Assembly: GCA_900542395.1 (NCBI GenBank)
Contig: UQNM01000006.1
Location: 1-47,608, forward strand
DNA length: 47,608 bases
Direction: 5' to 3'
Source: an uncultured Eubacteriales bacterium
Lineage (GTDB): Bacteria > Bacillota > Clostridia > Christensenellales > Aristaeellaceae
Positions within the stretch are counted from its first letter, which is position 1; every line of letters starts with the position of its first letter. A model generated the notes under the pieces. That model was not told the origin of the DNA. It saw nothing but the letters and a program-made list of their open reading frames with translations, and did not search any database. Both the position numbers and the translations under genes were made by a program. Shown in pieces: positions 17,933-26,046 of the stretch.

Positions 17933-18505
17933 TCAAAAAATCATCGGCTGGAGCTGCCGCCCCGCGAGCGCCGCCTCCGCCGCCGGGAGAATCTGCGCGA
18001 AATCCGCCACGCAGCTCGTCGGCTTCGCGCGAAAATCATCCTGCTGCAGCGGCACGAAATACGTCCCCTTGCGGTTCATCAGCAGCCCGATGCCCGCCGC
18101 CGCGCCCGCCAGCGCGTCGTTTGTCGATACGGCGATGAGCACCGGCCGCCCGTTTCGCCTGTGGCTCTTGACCGCCAGCGTCGGCGCGGTATCGTATATG
18201 CCGCAGGCCAGCTTACCCAGCGTATTGCCCGTGCACGGCGCGAGAATCAGCAGGTCCAGCAGCTTTTTCGGGCCGATGGGCTCGGCCTGCGCAATCGTGT
18301 GAATCACCTTTTCCCCGCAGATTTCCTCCGCCTGCGCCGCCCAGTCCGCCGCGCGTCCGAAGCGCGTATCCGTCGCGTAGGCGTTTTCGCTCATAATCGG
18401 CAGCACCCGATAGCCGTGCTCCACCAGCAGATTCATCTGCGGAAAGACCGCCTTGAACGTGCAGAATGATCCCGTAATCGCAAACCCGATGGTCAAGTCG
18501 CGCAT
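17933..18505 (-). CDS. dpaB: Dipicolinate synthase subunit B
   Basis: Flavoprotein-like subunit (190 residues) of dipicolinate synthase, which converts dihydrodipicolinate to the spore-core chelator dipicolinic acid in the mother cell. The fold is of the flavin-dependent decarboxylase type: GFAITGSFCTFKAVF at the N-terminus, LLILAPCTGNTLGKLACGI in the middle and PVLIAVSTNDALAG. It overlaps dpaA by 13 bases, with its own ribosome site (AAGGAGG) inside dpaA, implying coupled translation. It marks the organism as a spore former. Confidence 0.95.
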   Translation of the reverse strand: MRDLTIGFAITGSFCTFKAVFPQMNLLVEHGYRVLPIMSENAYATDTRFGRAADWAAQAEEICGEKVIHTIAQAEPIGPKKLLDLLILAPCTGNTLGKLACGIYDTAPTLAVKSHRRNGRPVLIAVSTNDALAGAAAGIGLLMNRKGTYFVPLQQDDFRAKPTSCVADFAQILPAAEAALAGRQLQPMIF

Positions 18506-19326
18506 TGCGCATCCTCCTTCCGCGTCCCCATCGCCCGCGTCAGCGCGTCAAACAGCGCTTCCCCCGCGTCCAGCGGCGCATACCGCCCCGGCAGGCCGCT
18601 CTCTACGCAGACCTGCAGCCCCAGCTTGACCGCCTTCTGCATTTCCAGCCCGTAGGGCGCGCTGGCCAGCTCGATGATCGGCGTATCGCGCGCCGTCTCC
18701 GCCAGCGCCGCGTCGCCGAGCACATGCGCCGGAATCGTGTTGATAATCACATCCGCCTGCCTGCACGCGGCCGCGATCTGCGCCAGCGGCACGGGATGCG
18801 CCCCCGCCGCGTGCGCCATGCGCATCTGCTCCTCGCTGCGCGCGCAGACGATGACGAACATCCCCAGCGCGCAGAGCCGCGCCGTCATCTCCCGCCCGAT
18901 GCGCCCGTAGCCCGTCACCAGCGCCGTCTCGCGCATCAGCGCCCGCTTTTTAACCCGCATCACCGTCGCCAGCGCGCCCTCGGCCGTCAGCCGCGCATTT
19001 TTGCGCAGAAACGTCTCGTCCTTCTCCGGGCGAACCACCAGCGCCGTCTGCGCCAGCTCCTCCTCCTTCACGTCGCCGCCCGTCAGCACCGCGCGGCAGG
19101 CCGGGATCAGCGCGAGCACGCGCTCCCGCTCCAGCCCGACCTTCGCCGAAATCAGCCGCTCCTCCCGGAAGCTCCTCGGCCACGGCAGCATGACCGCCTG
19201 CGCAGGCGGCATTTCGTCGGGAACATCCGCCGCGTCCTCGATGTGCAGCGTCTCCCAGCCCGCGCGCCCGGCGGCCAGCAGCGCCCCGCGCATCCTCTCG
19301 TCCCCGCCAAAGGCAATCAATCGCAT
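18493..19326 (-). CDS. dpaA: Dipicolinate synthase subunit A
   Basis: NAD(P)-binding subunit of dipicolinate synthase. I start at ATG 19326 (MRLIAFGGDERM), because the GGGAGGG ribosome site is correctly spaced for it; an ATG two codons earlier touches that site. This gives 277 residues. An N-terminal domain (about 1-130) is followed by a Rossmann fold with ALVTGYGRIGREMTARL (about 140-156) and ADVIINTIPAHVL. It is followed by dpaB with overlap. In known spore formers this operon is under sigma-K or sigma-E-type control. A CATATCAT sequence at 19344-19351 resembles such a -10 box but no matching -35 was found. Confidence 0.93.
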   Translation of the reverse strand: MRLIAFGGDERMRGALLAAGRAGWETLHIEDAADVPDEMPPAQAVMLPWPRSFREERLISAKVGLERERVLALIPACRAVLTGGDVKEEELAQTALVVRPEKDETFLRKNARLTAEGALATVMRVKKRALMRETALVTGYGRIGREMTARLCALGMFVIVCARSEEQMRMAHAAGAHPVPLAQIAAACRQADVIINTIPAHVLGDAALAETARDTPIIELASAPYGLEMQKAVKLGLQVCVESGLPGRYAPLDAGEALFDALTRAMGTRKEDAQCAT

Positions 19327-19395
19327 GTTCATCCCTCCCGGCGATGATATGCGGGCGTTTGCCGTTTTCATGCCCCGCGCCTTTTTGGGCGCACC

Positions 19396-19430
19396 CAAAA
19401 AAACCGCCAAACCCGGTTGGGCTTTGGCGG
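19396..19430 (-). terminator. Intrinsic terminator of the mscL transcript
   Basis: Minus-strand stem CCGCCAAA / TTTGGCGG followed by TTTTTTT. It lies about 35 bases beyond a family A element, so the mscL message is predicted to read through that whole element before ending here. Confidence 0.9.
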
Positions 19431-19463
19431 CTTTCCGGTTTGGAGGCGTACTCTTTTTTGCTT

Positions 19464-19625
19464 ATACTAATTCGCAGTTAAAATGCTTAACAGAGCGCAT
19501 CAGATTTTTTGTTCTGACGAAGCCAAGTGAAGTGAGGCGTACTGGAGGTACGTTGAACGGAACGAGGCAAAGTCAGAGCGAAAAAGATGGTGCGCGGATT
19601 AAGCCATTTTAACAAGAATTAGTAT
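19464..19625 (-). mobile_element. MITE-like element, family A, copy 2
   Basis: Second 162-bp copy. Read base by base it appears identical to 11666-11827. It lies between the mscL stop codon and the mscL terminator, and its right-hand A completes the mscL TGA stop. Flanking TTA (left) and TCA (right) are not a perfect target duplication. Two identical copies in similar positions suggest recent movement or gene conversion. Confidence 0.8.
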
Positions 19626-20068
19626 CATTCCAGCATCGACGTGCAGTGCGGGCAGCGGGTCGCGTCGTCGGCAATCTCGCCCTTGCAGAACGGGCAGATG
19701 CGCTTGGGCTTGGCCGGGACGGCTTCCGGCTTCCTGTGAATCTTGTTCATCGCGCGGATGACGAGGAACATGCAGAACGCGGTCAGGATGAAGTTGATGA
19801 CGTTCTGGATGAACAGGCCGTAGTTGATCGTGCCGACGCCGGCCGCGGCGGCCGCCTCGGCGGAAACGTAGCTGCCGCCGTCGAGCGCGACGAACAGGCC
19901 GCCGAAGTTGATGCCGCCGGTCAGCACGCCGATCAGCGGCATGAAGATGTCGTTGACCAGCGACGTGGTGATCGAGCCGAACGCCGCGCCGATGATGACG
20001 CCGACGGCCATGTCGATCACATTGCCGCGCATGGCGAACGCCTTGAAATCCTCGAAGAATTTTTTCAT
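19625..20068 (-). CDS. mscL: Large-conductance mechanosensitive channel MscL with C-terminal zinc ribbon
   Basis: Homopentameric membrane channel that opens under hypo-osmotic stretch to release solutes. The 147-residue protein begins MKKFFEDFKAFAMRGNVIDMAV, the family signature cut here at the conserved FAMRGNVIDMAVG. It has TM1 at about 18-43 and TM2 at about 80-103 (FIQNVINFILTAFCMFLVIRA). An unusual tail follows: CPFC at 124-127 and CPHC at 138-141 form a probable rubredoxin-type zinc ribbon in place of the usual short helical bundle. The ribosome site GGAGAG precedes the ATG. Confidence 0.95.
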   Translation of the reverse strand: MKKFFEDFKAFAMRGNVIDMAVGVIIGAAFGSITTSLVNDIFMPLIGVLTGGINFGGLFVALDGGSYVSAEAAAAAGVGTINYGLFIQNVINFILTAFCMFLVIRAMNKIHRKPEAVPAKPKRICPFCKGEIADDATRCPHCTSMLE

Positions 20069-20190
20069 GGGTATCTCTCCTCGCTTTTTTATGCTTTAAG
20101 TGGCTCTCGCCGCACAGCTTGCTGACATAAGCAAACTTGGCTTGAATCGCAAAATCAAGAAATTCAGCGATTCTTTCATTTGCGGAAAGG

Positions 20191-20224
20191 GCTATTCTCC
20201 CCCCCCTTCGGGGGGGAAAATAGC
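20191..20224. terminator. Strong GC hairpin downstream of scpB
   Basis: A near-perfect stem: GCTATT and eight C on one side, seven G and AATAGC on the other, around a TTC loop. TTTTTG follows on the plus strand, whereas on the minus strand (scpB direction) only CCCTTT follows. It may still stop or stabilise the scpB message. No plus-strand gene uses it. Confidence 0.5.
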
Positions 20225-20262
20225 TTTTTGTCTACTGTCTGAGCGGCTCTCGCCGCAAAAGC

Positions 20263-20946
20263 TCAGCCCTTTTCCTTCGCGATGTTCTGCGCCAGCTTGT
20301 CCACCGGGTCGGCCTTCGGCGCTTCGCTCGCCTGCTTCGCCTCCGCCTCGGCGATTCTCTGTGCCAATGCGGAAAAGTCGATTTCCGGCAGATCGCCCAG
20401 CGAAGTCAGGCAGAAGTGGCGCAAAAATGCGTCCGTCGTGCCGTATAGAATCGGTCGGCCGAGCGCCTCCTTGCGCCCAACCTCCTCGATCAGCCCGCGG
20501 GAGACGAGCATCTGCACCGAGTAATCGCACTTCACGCCGCGAATCAGCTCGATTTCCGCCTTGGTCACCGGCTGACGATAGGCGATCACCGCCAGCGTCT
20601 CCATCACCGCCTGCGAGAGGGATTGCTTCTGCACCGGCTGGAGCAGCTTCTCGACGTATTTGGCGTAATCCGGCCGCGTCGCGAGCTGCACGTGCCGGCC
20701 AAAGCGCAAAAGCCTCAGCCCCCGGCGGTCGTAATCATACCCGCCCTCCAGCGCGTTGAGCGTCTCCTCCAGCTCCTCCTCCGTGAGGTTCATCGCGCGG
20801 CAGATTTCGCTCTTTTCCACCGCGTTGCCCGTCACAAACAGAATCGCCTCGACGATGCCCACGCGCTCGTTAAGCTCCGGCTTATCCACGCCGCCCGCCG
20901 TCTGCGGGCTCTCCGGGCTGTTCGTCTGCGGGTTCTCCGTCTCCAT
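20263..20946 (-). CDS. scpB: Segregation and condensation protein B
   Basis: Winged-helix kleisin partner in the SMC-ScpA-ScpB condensin, which organises the chromosome. The 227-residue protein has an extra N-terminal tail (about 25 residues, Pro/Thr-rich) before the conserved start ERVGIVEAILFVTGNAVEKS. The signature SQAVMETLAVIAYRQPVTKAE is present at its core (METLAVIAYRQPVTKAEIE), then GRPILYGTTDAFLRHFCL. A Lys/Ala-rich tail ends it. Its first 65 bases overlap the end of scpA in another frame. Confidence 0.95.
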   Translation of the reverse strand: METENPQTNSPESPQTAGGVDKPELNERVGIVEAILFVTGNAVEKSEICRAMNLTEEELEETLNALEGGYDYDRRGLRLLRFGRHVQLATRPDYAKYVEKLLQPVQKQSLSQAVMETLAVIAYRQPVTKAEIELIRGVKCDYSVQMLVSRGLIEEVGRKEALGRPILYGTTDAFLRHFCLTSLGDLPEIDFSALAQRIAEAEAKQASEAPKADPVDKLAQNIAKEKG

Positions 20947-21670
20947 CCTCGTCCCTCCTGCCGGGTAAAATCAAAATATCGTCAAACACATGCTCCTGTC
21001 GGGCATGCAGCCGCCCCAGCTTGAGCAATTCGAGCATCGCCATGAAATACGAAACGATCTCATCCCGCGTCACCTCGTCGGACAGCATATCCGTAAACAG
21101 CACCGGCCCTTTTTTCAGCCGCGCCGTCAGATTGAACACGCATTGCTCGATGGTGAAGCGGTCGCGCGTGATGGAGCGGAACACACGCCCCGGCTCTTCG
21201 CTCTGCGTCTGCCGCGCCAGAATACGCTCCAGCGCGCGCACCAGCCCATCCAGCGAAAGTCCCGTCAGCTCGACCGGCTGCGGCGGCAGCGGGTATTCCT
21301 CCGGCAGCTTGGAAAACACCTGCATCGCCGCCTGCTCAAATTCCTTCATGCGTCCGGCGCTCTCTTTATAGAGCTTATATTCCTCCAGCCTGCGGATGAG
21401 CGTCTGTTCCGGCGTTTCCTCGCCGTCCTCCGCCGGTTCGGGCGGGCGCGGCAGCAGCGCGCGGGATTTGATTTCTAGCAGCGTCGCGGCCATGGTCAAA
21501 AACTCGCTGGCCGTGTCCATATCCAGCTCGTCCACGCTGCCCATCGAGGCCAGATACTGCTCGGTGATTTCGGAAACGAATATATCCTTGATATCCACCT
21601 TCGCGCGGGTAATCAGGTGCAGCAGCAGGTCGAGCGGGCCTTCAAACTGCTTGAGGGAGACGTAATACAT
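20882..21670 (-). CDS. scpA: Segregation and condensation protein A
   Basis: Kleisin subunit of bacterial condensin that bridges SMC heads and binds ScpB. The 262-residue protein begins with the typical FEGPLDLLLHLITRAKVDI and has the ASEFLTMAATLLEIKSRALL block. A variable middle and a C-terminal winged helix (SITRDRFTIEQCVFNL, IVSYFMAMLELLKLG) follow. The last 20 or so residues are low-complexity Asp/Glu/Gly/Pro and are encoded in the region shared with scpB. It starts 4 bases after the Rip gene. Confidence 0.95.
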   Translation of the reverse strand: MYYVSLKQFEGPLDLLLHLITRAKVDIKDIFVSEITEQYLASMGSVDELDMDTASEFLTMAATLLEIKSRALLPRPPEPAEDGEETPEQTLIRRLEEYKLYKESAGRMKEFEQAAMQVFSKLPEEYPLPPQPVELTGLSLDGLVRALERILARQTQSEEPGRVFRSITRDRFTIEQCVFNLTARLKKGPVLFTDMLSDEVTRDEIVSYFMAMLELLKLGRLHARQEHVFDDILILPGRRDEDGDGEPADEQPGEPADGGRRG

Positions 21671-21674
21671 CCTC

Positions 21675-22454
21675 TTACCCCCAAATCGCGCGGATTGGCG
21701 CGAGCAGCAGCCCCTGCGCGGGATAGACGACCCAACTGATGATTCTGCCCAGAATCCCCTGTGCGGAGAGCACCAGCACGATCATCATGCCGATGCGGAA
21801 GGCGTTTTGACTGAGCTGAAAGCGCCCCTTGAAGATCAGGTCGTTGACGACGTGATAGCCGTCCAGCGGCGGCAGGGGAATCAGGTTGAACACCGCGAGA
21901 TTCAGGTTGACCAGCGCCGTGTAGGCGAACAGCCGCACGAACGGCACCAGCCAGCCGCGCGCGATCACTGCGCCGAAGTCCTGCTTCGCGCTGCCCGCAA
22001 TCACCGACCAGACGGCGTTGTATTCGTAGCTGACCACCTTGCTCAGGCCGTTATAGGCGACAAAGCGCCCGTCCCACATGAACGCGCTGCACAGCACGGC
22101 CAGATAGGTGAAGAGCACAAAGAGAATCAGGTTGACCGTAATGCCCGCGATGGACACCAGAAAATCGTCCCTGTTGCGGTCGCCCCTGAAATTGTACGGG
22201 TTGACCGGCACGGGCTTGGCGTAGCCGAACCCCACGAAGAACATCAGGATGGTGCCCACGGGGTCGAGATGGCGCAGCGGGTTGAGCGTCAGCCGCCCGG
22301 CGCGCTTGGCCGTGTCGTCGCCGCAACGGTAGGCCACATAGGCGTGCCCCCACTCGTGGCAGCACAGGCCGATCAGCACGGCGAGCGTGCGGAAAATCGC
22401 CTGATCGAAAAAGGCAATCGGCTCGCTGAACAGCGTGCTCAGGTAGTCAAACAT
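21675..22454 (-). CDS. Site-2 protease family (M50) membrane metalloprotease
   Basis: Rip/YwhC-like intramembrane zinc metalloprotease, 259 residues from the ATG at 22454, which has AAAGGAG in front. The zinc site HEWGH (HExxH) is at about residues 32-36 and the third ligand region reads NLIPLPPLDGYH (about 195-206). Several hydrophobic segments span the membrane. Family members cut membrane-embedded substrates, but the substrate here is unknown. The order M50 protease-scpA-scpB is common in Firmicutes. An approximately 135-base leader lies between the promoter and the start. Confidence 0.9.
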   Translation of the reverse strand: MFDYLSTLFSEPIAFFDQAIFRTLAVLIGLCCHEWGHAYVAYRCGDDTAKRAGRLTLNPLRHLDPVGTILMFFVGFGYAKPVPVNPYNFRGDRNRDDFLVSIAGITVNLILFVLFTYLAVLCSAFMWDGRFVAYNGLSKVVSYEYNAVWSVIAGSAKQDFGAVIARGWLVPFVRLFAYTALVNLNLAVFNLIPLPPLDGYHVVNDLIFKGRFQLSQNAFRIGMMIVLVLSAQGILGRIISWVVYPAQGLLLAPIRAIWG

Positions 22455-22594
22455 AGGCGCTCCTTTCGAATCGGGCAACGTCGCAGGAGCGCGCATCGCG
22501 CACCTGTTATCGGAATTCACGCAAGATTCCGGATTGCCCGTTTACCGGGGGAATATCAGGAATTTCGGTTATTCCTTTCTTTGCAGCAAGGGAC

Positions 22595-22623
22595 ATTGTA
22601 TCGCACATGCGCGGCACTGTCAA
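22595..22623 (-). promoter_or_regulatory. Sigma-A promoter of rip-scpA-scpB
   Basis: Minus-strand TTGACA (22623-22618), a 17-base spacer and TACAAT (22600-22595). The -35 box overlaps the stop codon of the GGDEF gene. The long leader downstream contains inverted repeats (GGAAT...ATTCC), but I recognise no riboswitch. Confidence 0.8.
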
Positions 22624-23987
22624 GCGCGCTGCTCGTCCGCGTCTGCGGCGGAAAAAATCCACAGCGTCCCGCCGCCCTCGTCTTCATCGGGCAGATACCG
22701 CATCACCTGCAGGCGAATCCACGCGCCGTCCTTGCGCCGGAAGGTCGCGCAGACCATGCCCTCCCGCTCGACGCGGCGGATGACGCCGGGCAGATCGAGA
22801 AACGGATCGAAACTCCCGCGCCATGCGTCCGCCACAACCTCCTTGGCGTATTGCGCCAGCGCCGGAATGAACAACCCCTTCGCTTCCTTCGCGATCCGCC
22901 GGAAGCGGTCGGGGATGACGATGCTCCGCATCCGCCCCGTGTCGTTATCCACGGCATACACGCCCATGTAGCGCGGCGCAATCGCGCGCAGAAACATGTC
23001 CATATCGCGCTTTTCAACCAGAATCCGTTCGAGCTTTTCGTTGAGCATGCGCATCTGGCCGAGGTTGCCCGTCTCCCGATAATAGGCCTCCTTGTCGCGG
23101 CGCATGGCGTTTTCCGCCCGATCCACGCCGTCCTCAAGGTTCTCGTCCGGCTCGATCTGGTGCACGCCGACGGAAATTTCGTAATTGGATTCGCGCAGCA
23201 GCGCCTTGATCCGCGCCGCCGCCTCCGCGCCCTGCTCGCCCGTGTGGTCCGCCCAGAGCACAACGAATTCGTCGCCGCCGATTCGGTAGGTATCCGCCAG
23301 CGGGAACATGCGCTGCATCGCGCCGGCCACCGCGCAGAGCATGCCGTCCCCGGCCTTGTGCCCCAGATGGTTGTTGATTTCGTGCAGGCCGACCACGTCG
23401 ATATACACGCACGTCAGCGTTTCGGGGCGATTTCGCCCCCACCATTCCAAATCGCGCTCGAACCTTCTGCGGTTGAGCAGCCCCGTCAGCGGATCGCAGT
23501 CATAATCCACCCCGCGCGGCTCGCTCGGGCGGTTGGCGTGGCCGCTCCCGTTTGCGCCGCTGAGCACCATCGCCACCTGCGCGCACCCCGGTTCGCACCG
23601 CTTCCCCGCGACGATCGCCAGCGCCACCCAGCGGTATTCGCCGTCAACCTTTTGCCGATACCGCAGATAGACCTGCCTCTCCCCGCCGAAGAACACCGTC
23701 CGCAGCGCGGAGAGCGCCGTGCCGTGCAGATAGCCGTCTCCATCCTCGGGATAAATCAGCCTTTGGGCGATGAGCAGGTTGTTGAACGTCGAAAACAGCA
23801 TCGGCTTATCCGCTTCGATCCGCGGCAGCTCGATTCCGCGCTTAATCAGCCGCAGTTCCCCGGTATCCAGATCCAGCGCGCTGATCGCCAGCGCGTTTCC
23901 CACCAAAATATCCATGACGTCGCGGGCGGACTGCGCCGTTCGCTCGTTCAGGCCGAAATGCTCCGTTCGACATGCTTCGTCGGTCAT
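22620..23987 (-). CDS. Diguanylate cyclase-like protein (N-terminal sensor, GGDEF, C-terminal PAS)
   Basis: Cytoplasmic signalling protein of 455 residues. I use ATG 23987, which follows GAGGG by 7 bases, rather than the TTG two codons earlier. An N-terminal PAS-like region (about 20-150) precedes the cyclase domain, which starts DPLTGLLNRRRFERDL (about 165) and contains an intact YRIGGDEFVVLW active site (about 234-245). The product-inhibition RxxD motif is not in place (PLAD stands there), so feedback by c-di-GMP is probably absent. The C-terminal 110 residues resemble a PAS/PAC module. The input signal is unknown. It has its own promoter. Confidence 0.85.
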   Translation of the reverse strand: MTDEACRTEHFGLNERTAQSARDVMDILVGNALAISALDLDTGELRLIKRGIELPRIEADKPMLFSTFNNLLIAQRLIYPEDGDGYLHGTALSALRTVFFGGERQVYLRYRQKVDGEYRWVALAIVAGKRCEPGCAQVAMVLSGANGSGHANRPSEPRGVDYDCDPLTGLLNRRRFERDLEWWGRNRPETLTCVYIDVVGLHEINNHLGHKAGDGMLCAVAGAMQRMFPLADTYRIGGDEFVVLWADHTGEQGAEAAARIKALLRESNYEISVGVHQIEPDENLEDGVDRAENAMRRDKEAYYRETGNLGQMRMLNEKLERILVEKRDMDMFLRAIAPRYMGVYAVDNDTGRMRSIVIPDRFRRIAKEAKGLFIPALAQYAKEVVADAWRGSFDPFLDLPGVIRRVEREGMVCATFRRKDGAWIRLQVMRYLPDEDEGGGTLWIFSAADADEQRA

Positions 23988-24058
23988 AAGCAAACCCTCT
24001 TTGCTCCAATCCGTTCGGATTTTCGTGAAAAATGGCTTTTCCCCTTCATAATACTGTG

Positions 24059-24087
24059 ATTATACCATTTCATATGGCGGATTTCAA
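24059..24087 (-). promoter_or_regulatory. Sigma-A promoter of the GGDEF gene
   Basis: Minus-strand TTGAAA (24087-24082), a 17-base spacer and TATAAT (24064-24059), about 65 bases before the ATG. Confidence 0.75.
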
Positions 24088-24127
24088 CGCCATTCGGATG
24101 GATTTCGGCGGGAGCATGCAAAAAGCA

Positions 24128-24347
24128 GAGGCTGTCAGGCTTAAACCAAACATTTCAAGAGACAACGATCTAAGCATTTTCGGACATGGGGCTTTGCCCC
24201 ATCGCCCCACCAAAGGGCTTTCCGTTTTCGATTGTTTGTTTCTGCCACTGGCAGCAACAACCGAAAACCCCTTTGGAAACCTTCGGGCGCAAATACTTCT
24301 TTTTTTCGTTTTCCTTGAAATATCGGGTTTATCCGCTTGATAACCTC
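24128..24347 (-). repeat. Dispersed MITE-like element, family B, copy 2
   Basis: Copy with the longest variable loop. Inverted ends are AGAGGCTGTCAGGCTTAAAC (left) and GGAGGTTATCAAGC (right, other strand). The GGGGCTTTGCCCC hairpin and the CCAAAGGG/CCCTTTGG stem are kept. The latter is capped by an inserted nested palindrome: GTTTTCG, TTGTT and CTGCCA pair with TGGCAG, AACAA and CGAAAAC. The element fills most of the 300-base gap between the GGDEF promoter and sigE, starting about 27 bases past the sigE stop. No gene is seen in that gap. Confidence 0.75.
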
Positions 24348-24373
24348 CGTCTTTTCTATTTATTTTGTCTGCC

Positions 24374-25099
24374 CTATCCCATCTGCGTCATGTCCTTTTG
24401 CAGCCTGTTCAGGATTCGCTTTTCAAGTCTGGAGATATAGCTCTGGCTGATGCCCATGATATCCGCCACCTGCTTCTGCGTCTTTTCCGCGCAGCCGCCC
24501 AGCCCGAAGCGCAGGCGCATGATTTCCTTTTCCCTTGCGGAGAGCTTGGAGAGCGCGCGGGCGAGCATCTGCCGCTCGACTGTCTCCTCGATGGAGCGAT
24601 ACACCATGTCGCCCTCCGTGCCGAGGATATCCGAAAGCAGCAGCTCATTTCCGTCCCAATCCGTGTTGAGCGGCTCGTCGAGGGAGACCTCCAGCTTCTG
24701 CCTGCTCGTGCGCCGCAGAAACATCAGGATTTCGTTTTCGATGCAGCGGGAGGCGTAGGTCGCCAGCTTGATCTTCTTGTGCGGGTCAAACGTCTTGACC
24801 GCCTTAATCAGCCCGATGGTGCCGATGGAGATCAAATCCTCGATGCCCACGCCGGTGTTTTCGAATTTCCGCGCGATATAGACGACAAGCCGCAGGTTGT
24901 GCTCGATGAGCGTCTGCCGCGCCGTCTCCGGCTGCGCCTCCATGTTCAAAAAGAGCGCCTGTTCCTCCTCGCGGCTCAGCGGCGCGGGCAGCGTGTCGCT
25001 CCCGCCGATGTAGGCCACCGTGCCCTCCGTGCGCAGGAGGGTCATCGGCGGCCTGTGCGCGCGCCAGCCCCAGCTCGATTTACACTTCCGTTTTTCCAT
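24374..25099 (-). CDS. sigE: Sporulation sigma factor SigE (pro-form)
   Basis: Mother-cell RNA polymerase sigma factor, made as an inactive precursor. The 241-residue protein (ATG 25099, GAGGGGG 7 bases ahead) has a basic pro-sequence of about 28 residues ending near VAYIGGSDTLPAPLS, closely matching the YYIGGSEALPPPL cleavage neighbourhood of B. subtilis. Region 2 reads NLRLVVYIARKFENTGVGIE, at the 20-residue core shown, followed by DLISIGTIGLIKAVKTF. Region 4 reads KTQKQVADIMGISQSYISRL. It starts just past the spoIIGA stop, so the two are co-expressed and SpoIIGA is the expected processing protease. Confidence 0.95.
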   Translation of the reverse strand: MEKRKCKSSWGWRAHRPPMTLLRTEGTVAYIGGSDTLPAPLSREEEQALFLNMEAQPETARQTLIEHNLRLVVYIARKFENTGVGIEDLISIGTIGLIKAVKTFDPHKKIKLATYASRCIENEILMFLRRTSRQKLEVSLDEPLNTDWDGNELLLSDILGTEGDMVYRSIEETVERQMLARALSKLSAREKEIMRLRFGLGGCAEKTQKQVADIMGISQSYISRLEKRILNRLQKDMTQMG

Positions 25100-25101
25100 G
25101 T

Positions 25102-25857
25102 TCAAACCCCCTCTTGTCCGTCCTCAAGCAGCGAAACCGGCAGCAGCGCCGGAGCGTTTCCCCCAAGCCCCGGCGAAAGCGCCAGCAGCGCTTCAACCGC
25201 CCGTTTGGTTTGTCCGTTATCAAGGATGATCGCCTCGGGCGTCAGGCAGAGCATCATCTGCCGTCCGCCCGCCGTATCCGCGAAGATGGGTCGCAGCGGC
25301 GTGTTTTCCAGCCCGAAGAGCCGATATCCGCGCGCCTGCGGCATCACGATCACCGGCCGATGGGTGAGGTAATCCCGCAGGCAGTTGCCGCTGTCCACCA
25401 TGGCGGTGAAGGCCGCCGTTCGTCCACCGCATGTCATCCGCACCCGAACGTGCGTCGCGCCCTGCCGCATCCGGCGCAGACGAACCGTCGCCGCGCTCAG
25501 AAGGGGCGCCGCCGCCGCGCCGAGCCAAAGCCCGATTGTCCGGGAGCCCGCCGCGCCGGAAAGCGCCTGAACCGTGCCGCCGAGCAGCCCCGCCGCCGCG
25601 AGCAGCAGCCCCGCCGCGCGAAGCGGCCTTTCAGCTCGTCCGGCCGCAATGCGCATCATGCCCGCGGCAACCGGCAGCCACAGCGCGGCGCGCATCCCCT
25701 TCGGCAGCCCCGCGCACAGCCGAGCCGCCGCCGCGCCCGCCAGCGCCGCAAGCCCAATCTTCCAAACAGAGGCCTTCAGCCCGCCCAGCCGCAGCGCCAG
25801 CGTCACCATCACGCCGTCCAGCAGCAGATCCAGCAGAAAAATCCATCCCGTTTTCAT
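25102..25857 (-). CDS. spoIIGA: Sigma-E processing peptidase SpoIIGA
   Basis: Membrane-embedded aspartic protease that cleaves pro-SigE in the mother cell. I start at ATG 25857 (MKTGWIFLLDLLLDGVMVTL), which aligns with the family N-terminus, giving 251 residues. The N-terminal half (about 1-130) has five or so hydrophobic segments. The cytoplasmic protease half contains the catalytic motif AMVDSGNCLRDYLTHRPVIV (Asp at about 164). No ribosome site is visible: the six bases before the ATG are CTCGCC and follow directly on a TATAAT box, so the message may be leaderless. Confidence 0.92.
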   Translation of the reverse strand: MKTGWIFLLDLLLDGVMVTLALRLGGLKASVWKIGLAALAGAAAARLCAGLPKGMRAALWLPVAAGMMRIAAGRAERPLRAAGLLLAAAGLLGGTVQALSGAAGSRTIGLWLGAAAAPLLSAATVRLRRMRQGATHVRVRMTCGGRTAAFTAMVDSGNCLRDYLTHRPVIVMPQARGYRLFGLENTPLRPIFADTAGGRQMMLCLTPEAIILDNGQTKRAVEALLALSPGLGGNAPALLPVSLLEDGQEGV

Positions 25858-25863
25858 GGCGAG

Positions 25864-25939
25864 ATTATAGCAACGCGCGCCCTTTTTTCGCTGTCGATTG
25901 TGCGCGCGAAAAACGTTGAATCTTCGCGCCGATTCGACA
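25864..25939 (-). promoter_or_regulatory. Spo0A-type sigma-A promoter of spoIIGA-sigE
   Basis: On the minus strand a TATAAT box (25869-25864) lies 22 bases after a TCGACA (25897-25892), one mismatch from TTGACA. The 22-base spacing is the hallmark of the B. subtilis spoIIG promoter. A near-consensus 0A box (TGTCGAT on the plus strand, 25892-25898) overlaps the -35 element. A perfect 0A box (TTCGACA on the plus strand) lies at 25933-25939, about 65-70 bases upstream of the -10. The predicted +1 is the A of the spoIIGA ATG. Confidence 0.75.
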
Positions 25940-26046
25940 TTTCGCCTCATTTTCGGCAAAAGCGGGCTGAGCCCGCCTTCCCCTCCGCCGAAGCCTGCAA
26001 GCCGTCAAGGTTCCGCTCACGCGGGCGATTTTACGCAACAAAAAAA

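Noticed and set aside
19344..19351. Possible sigma-K/sigma-E -10 element (CATATCAT) before dpaA
   Set aside because: Biologically expected, but no convincing -35 at the right distance was found, so it is only mentioned with dpaA.
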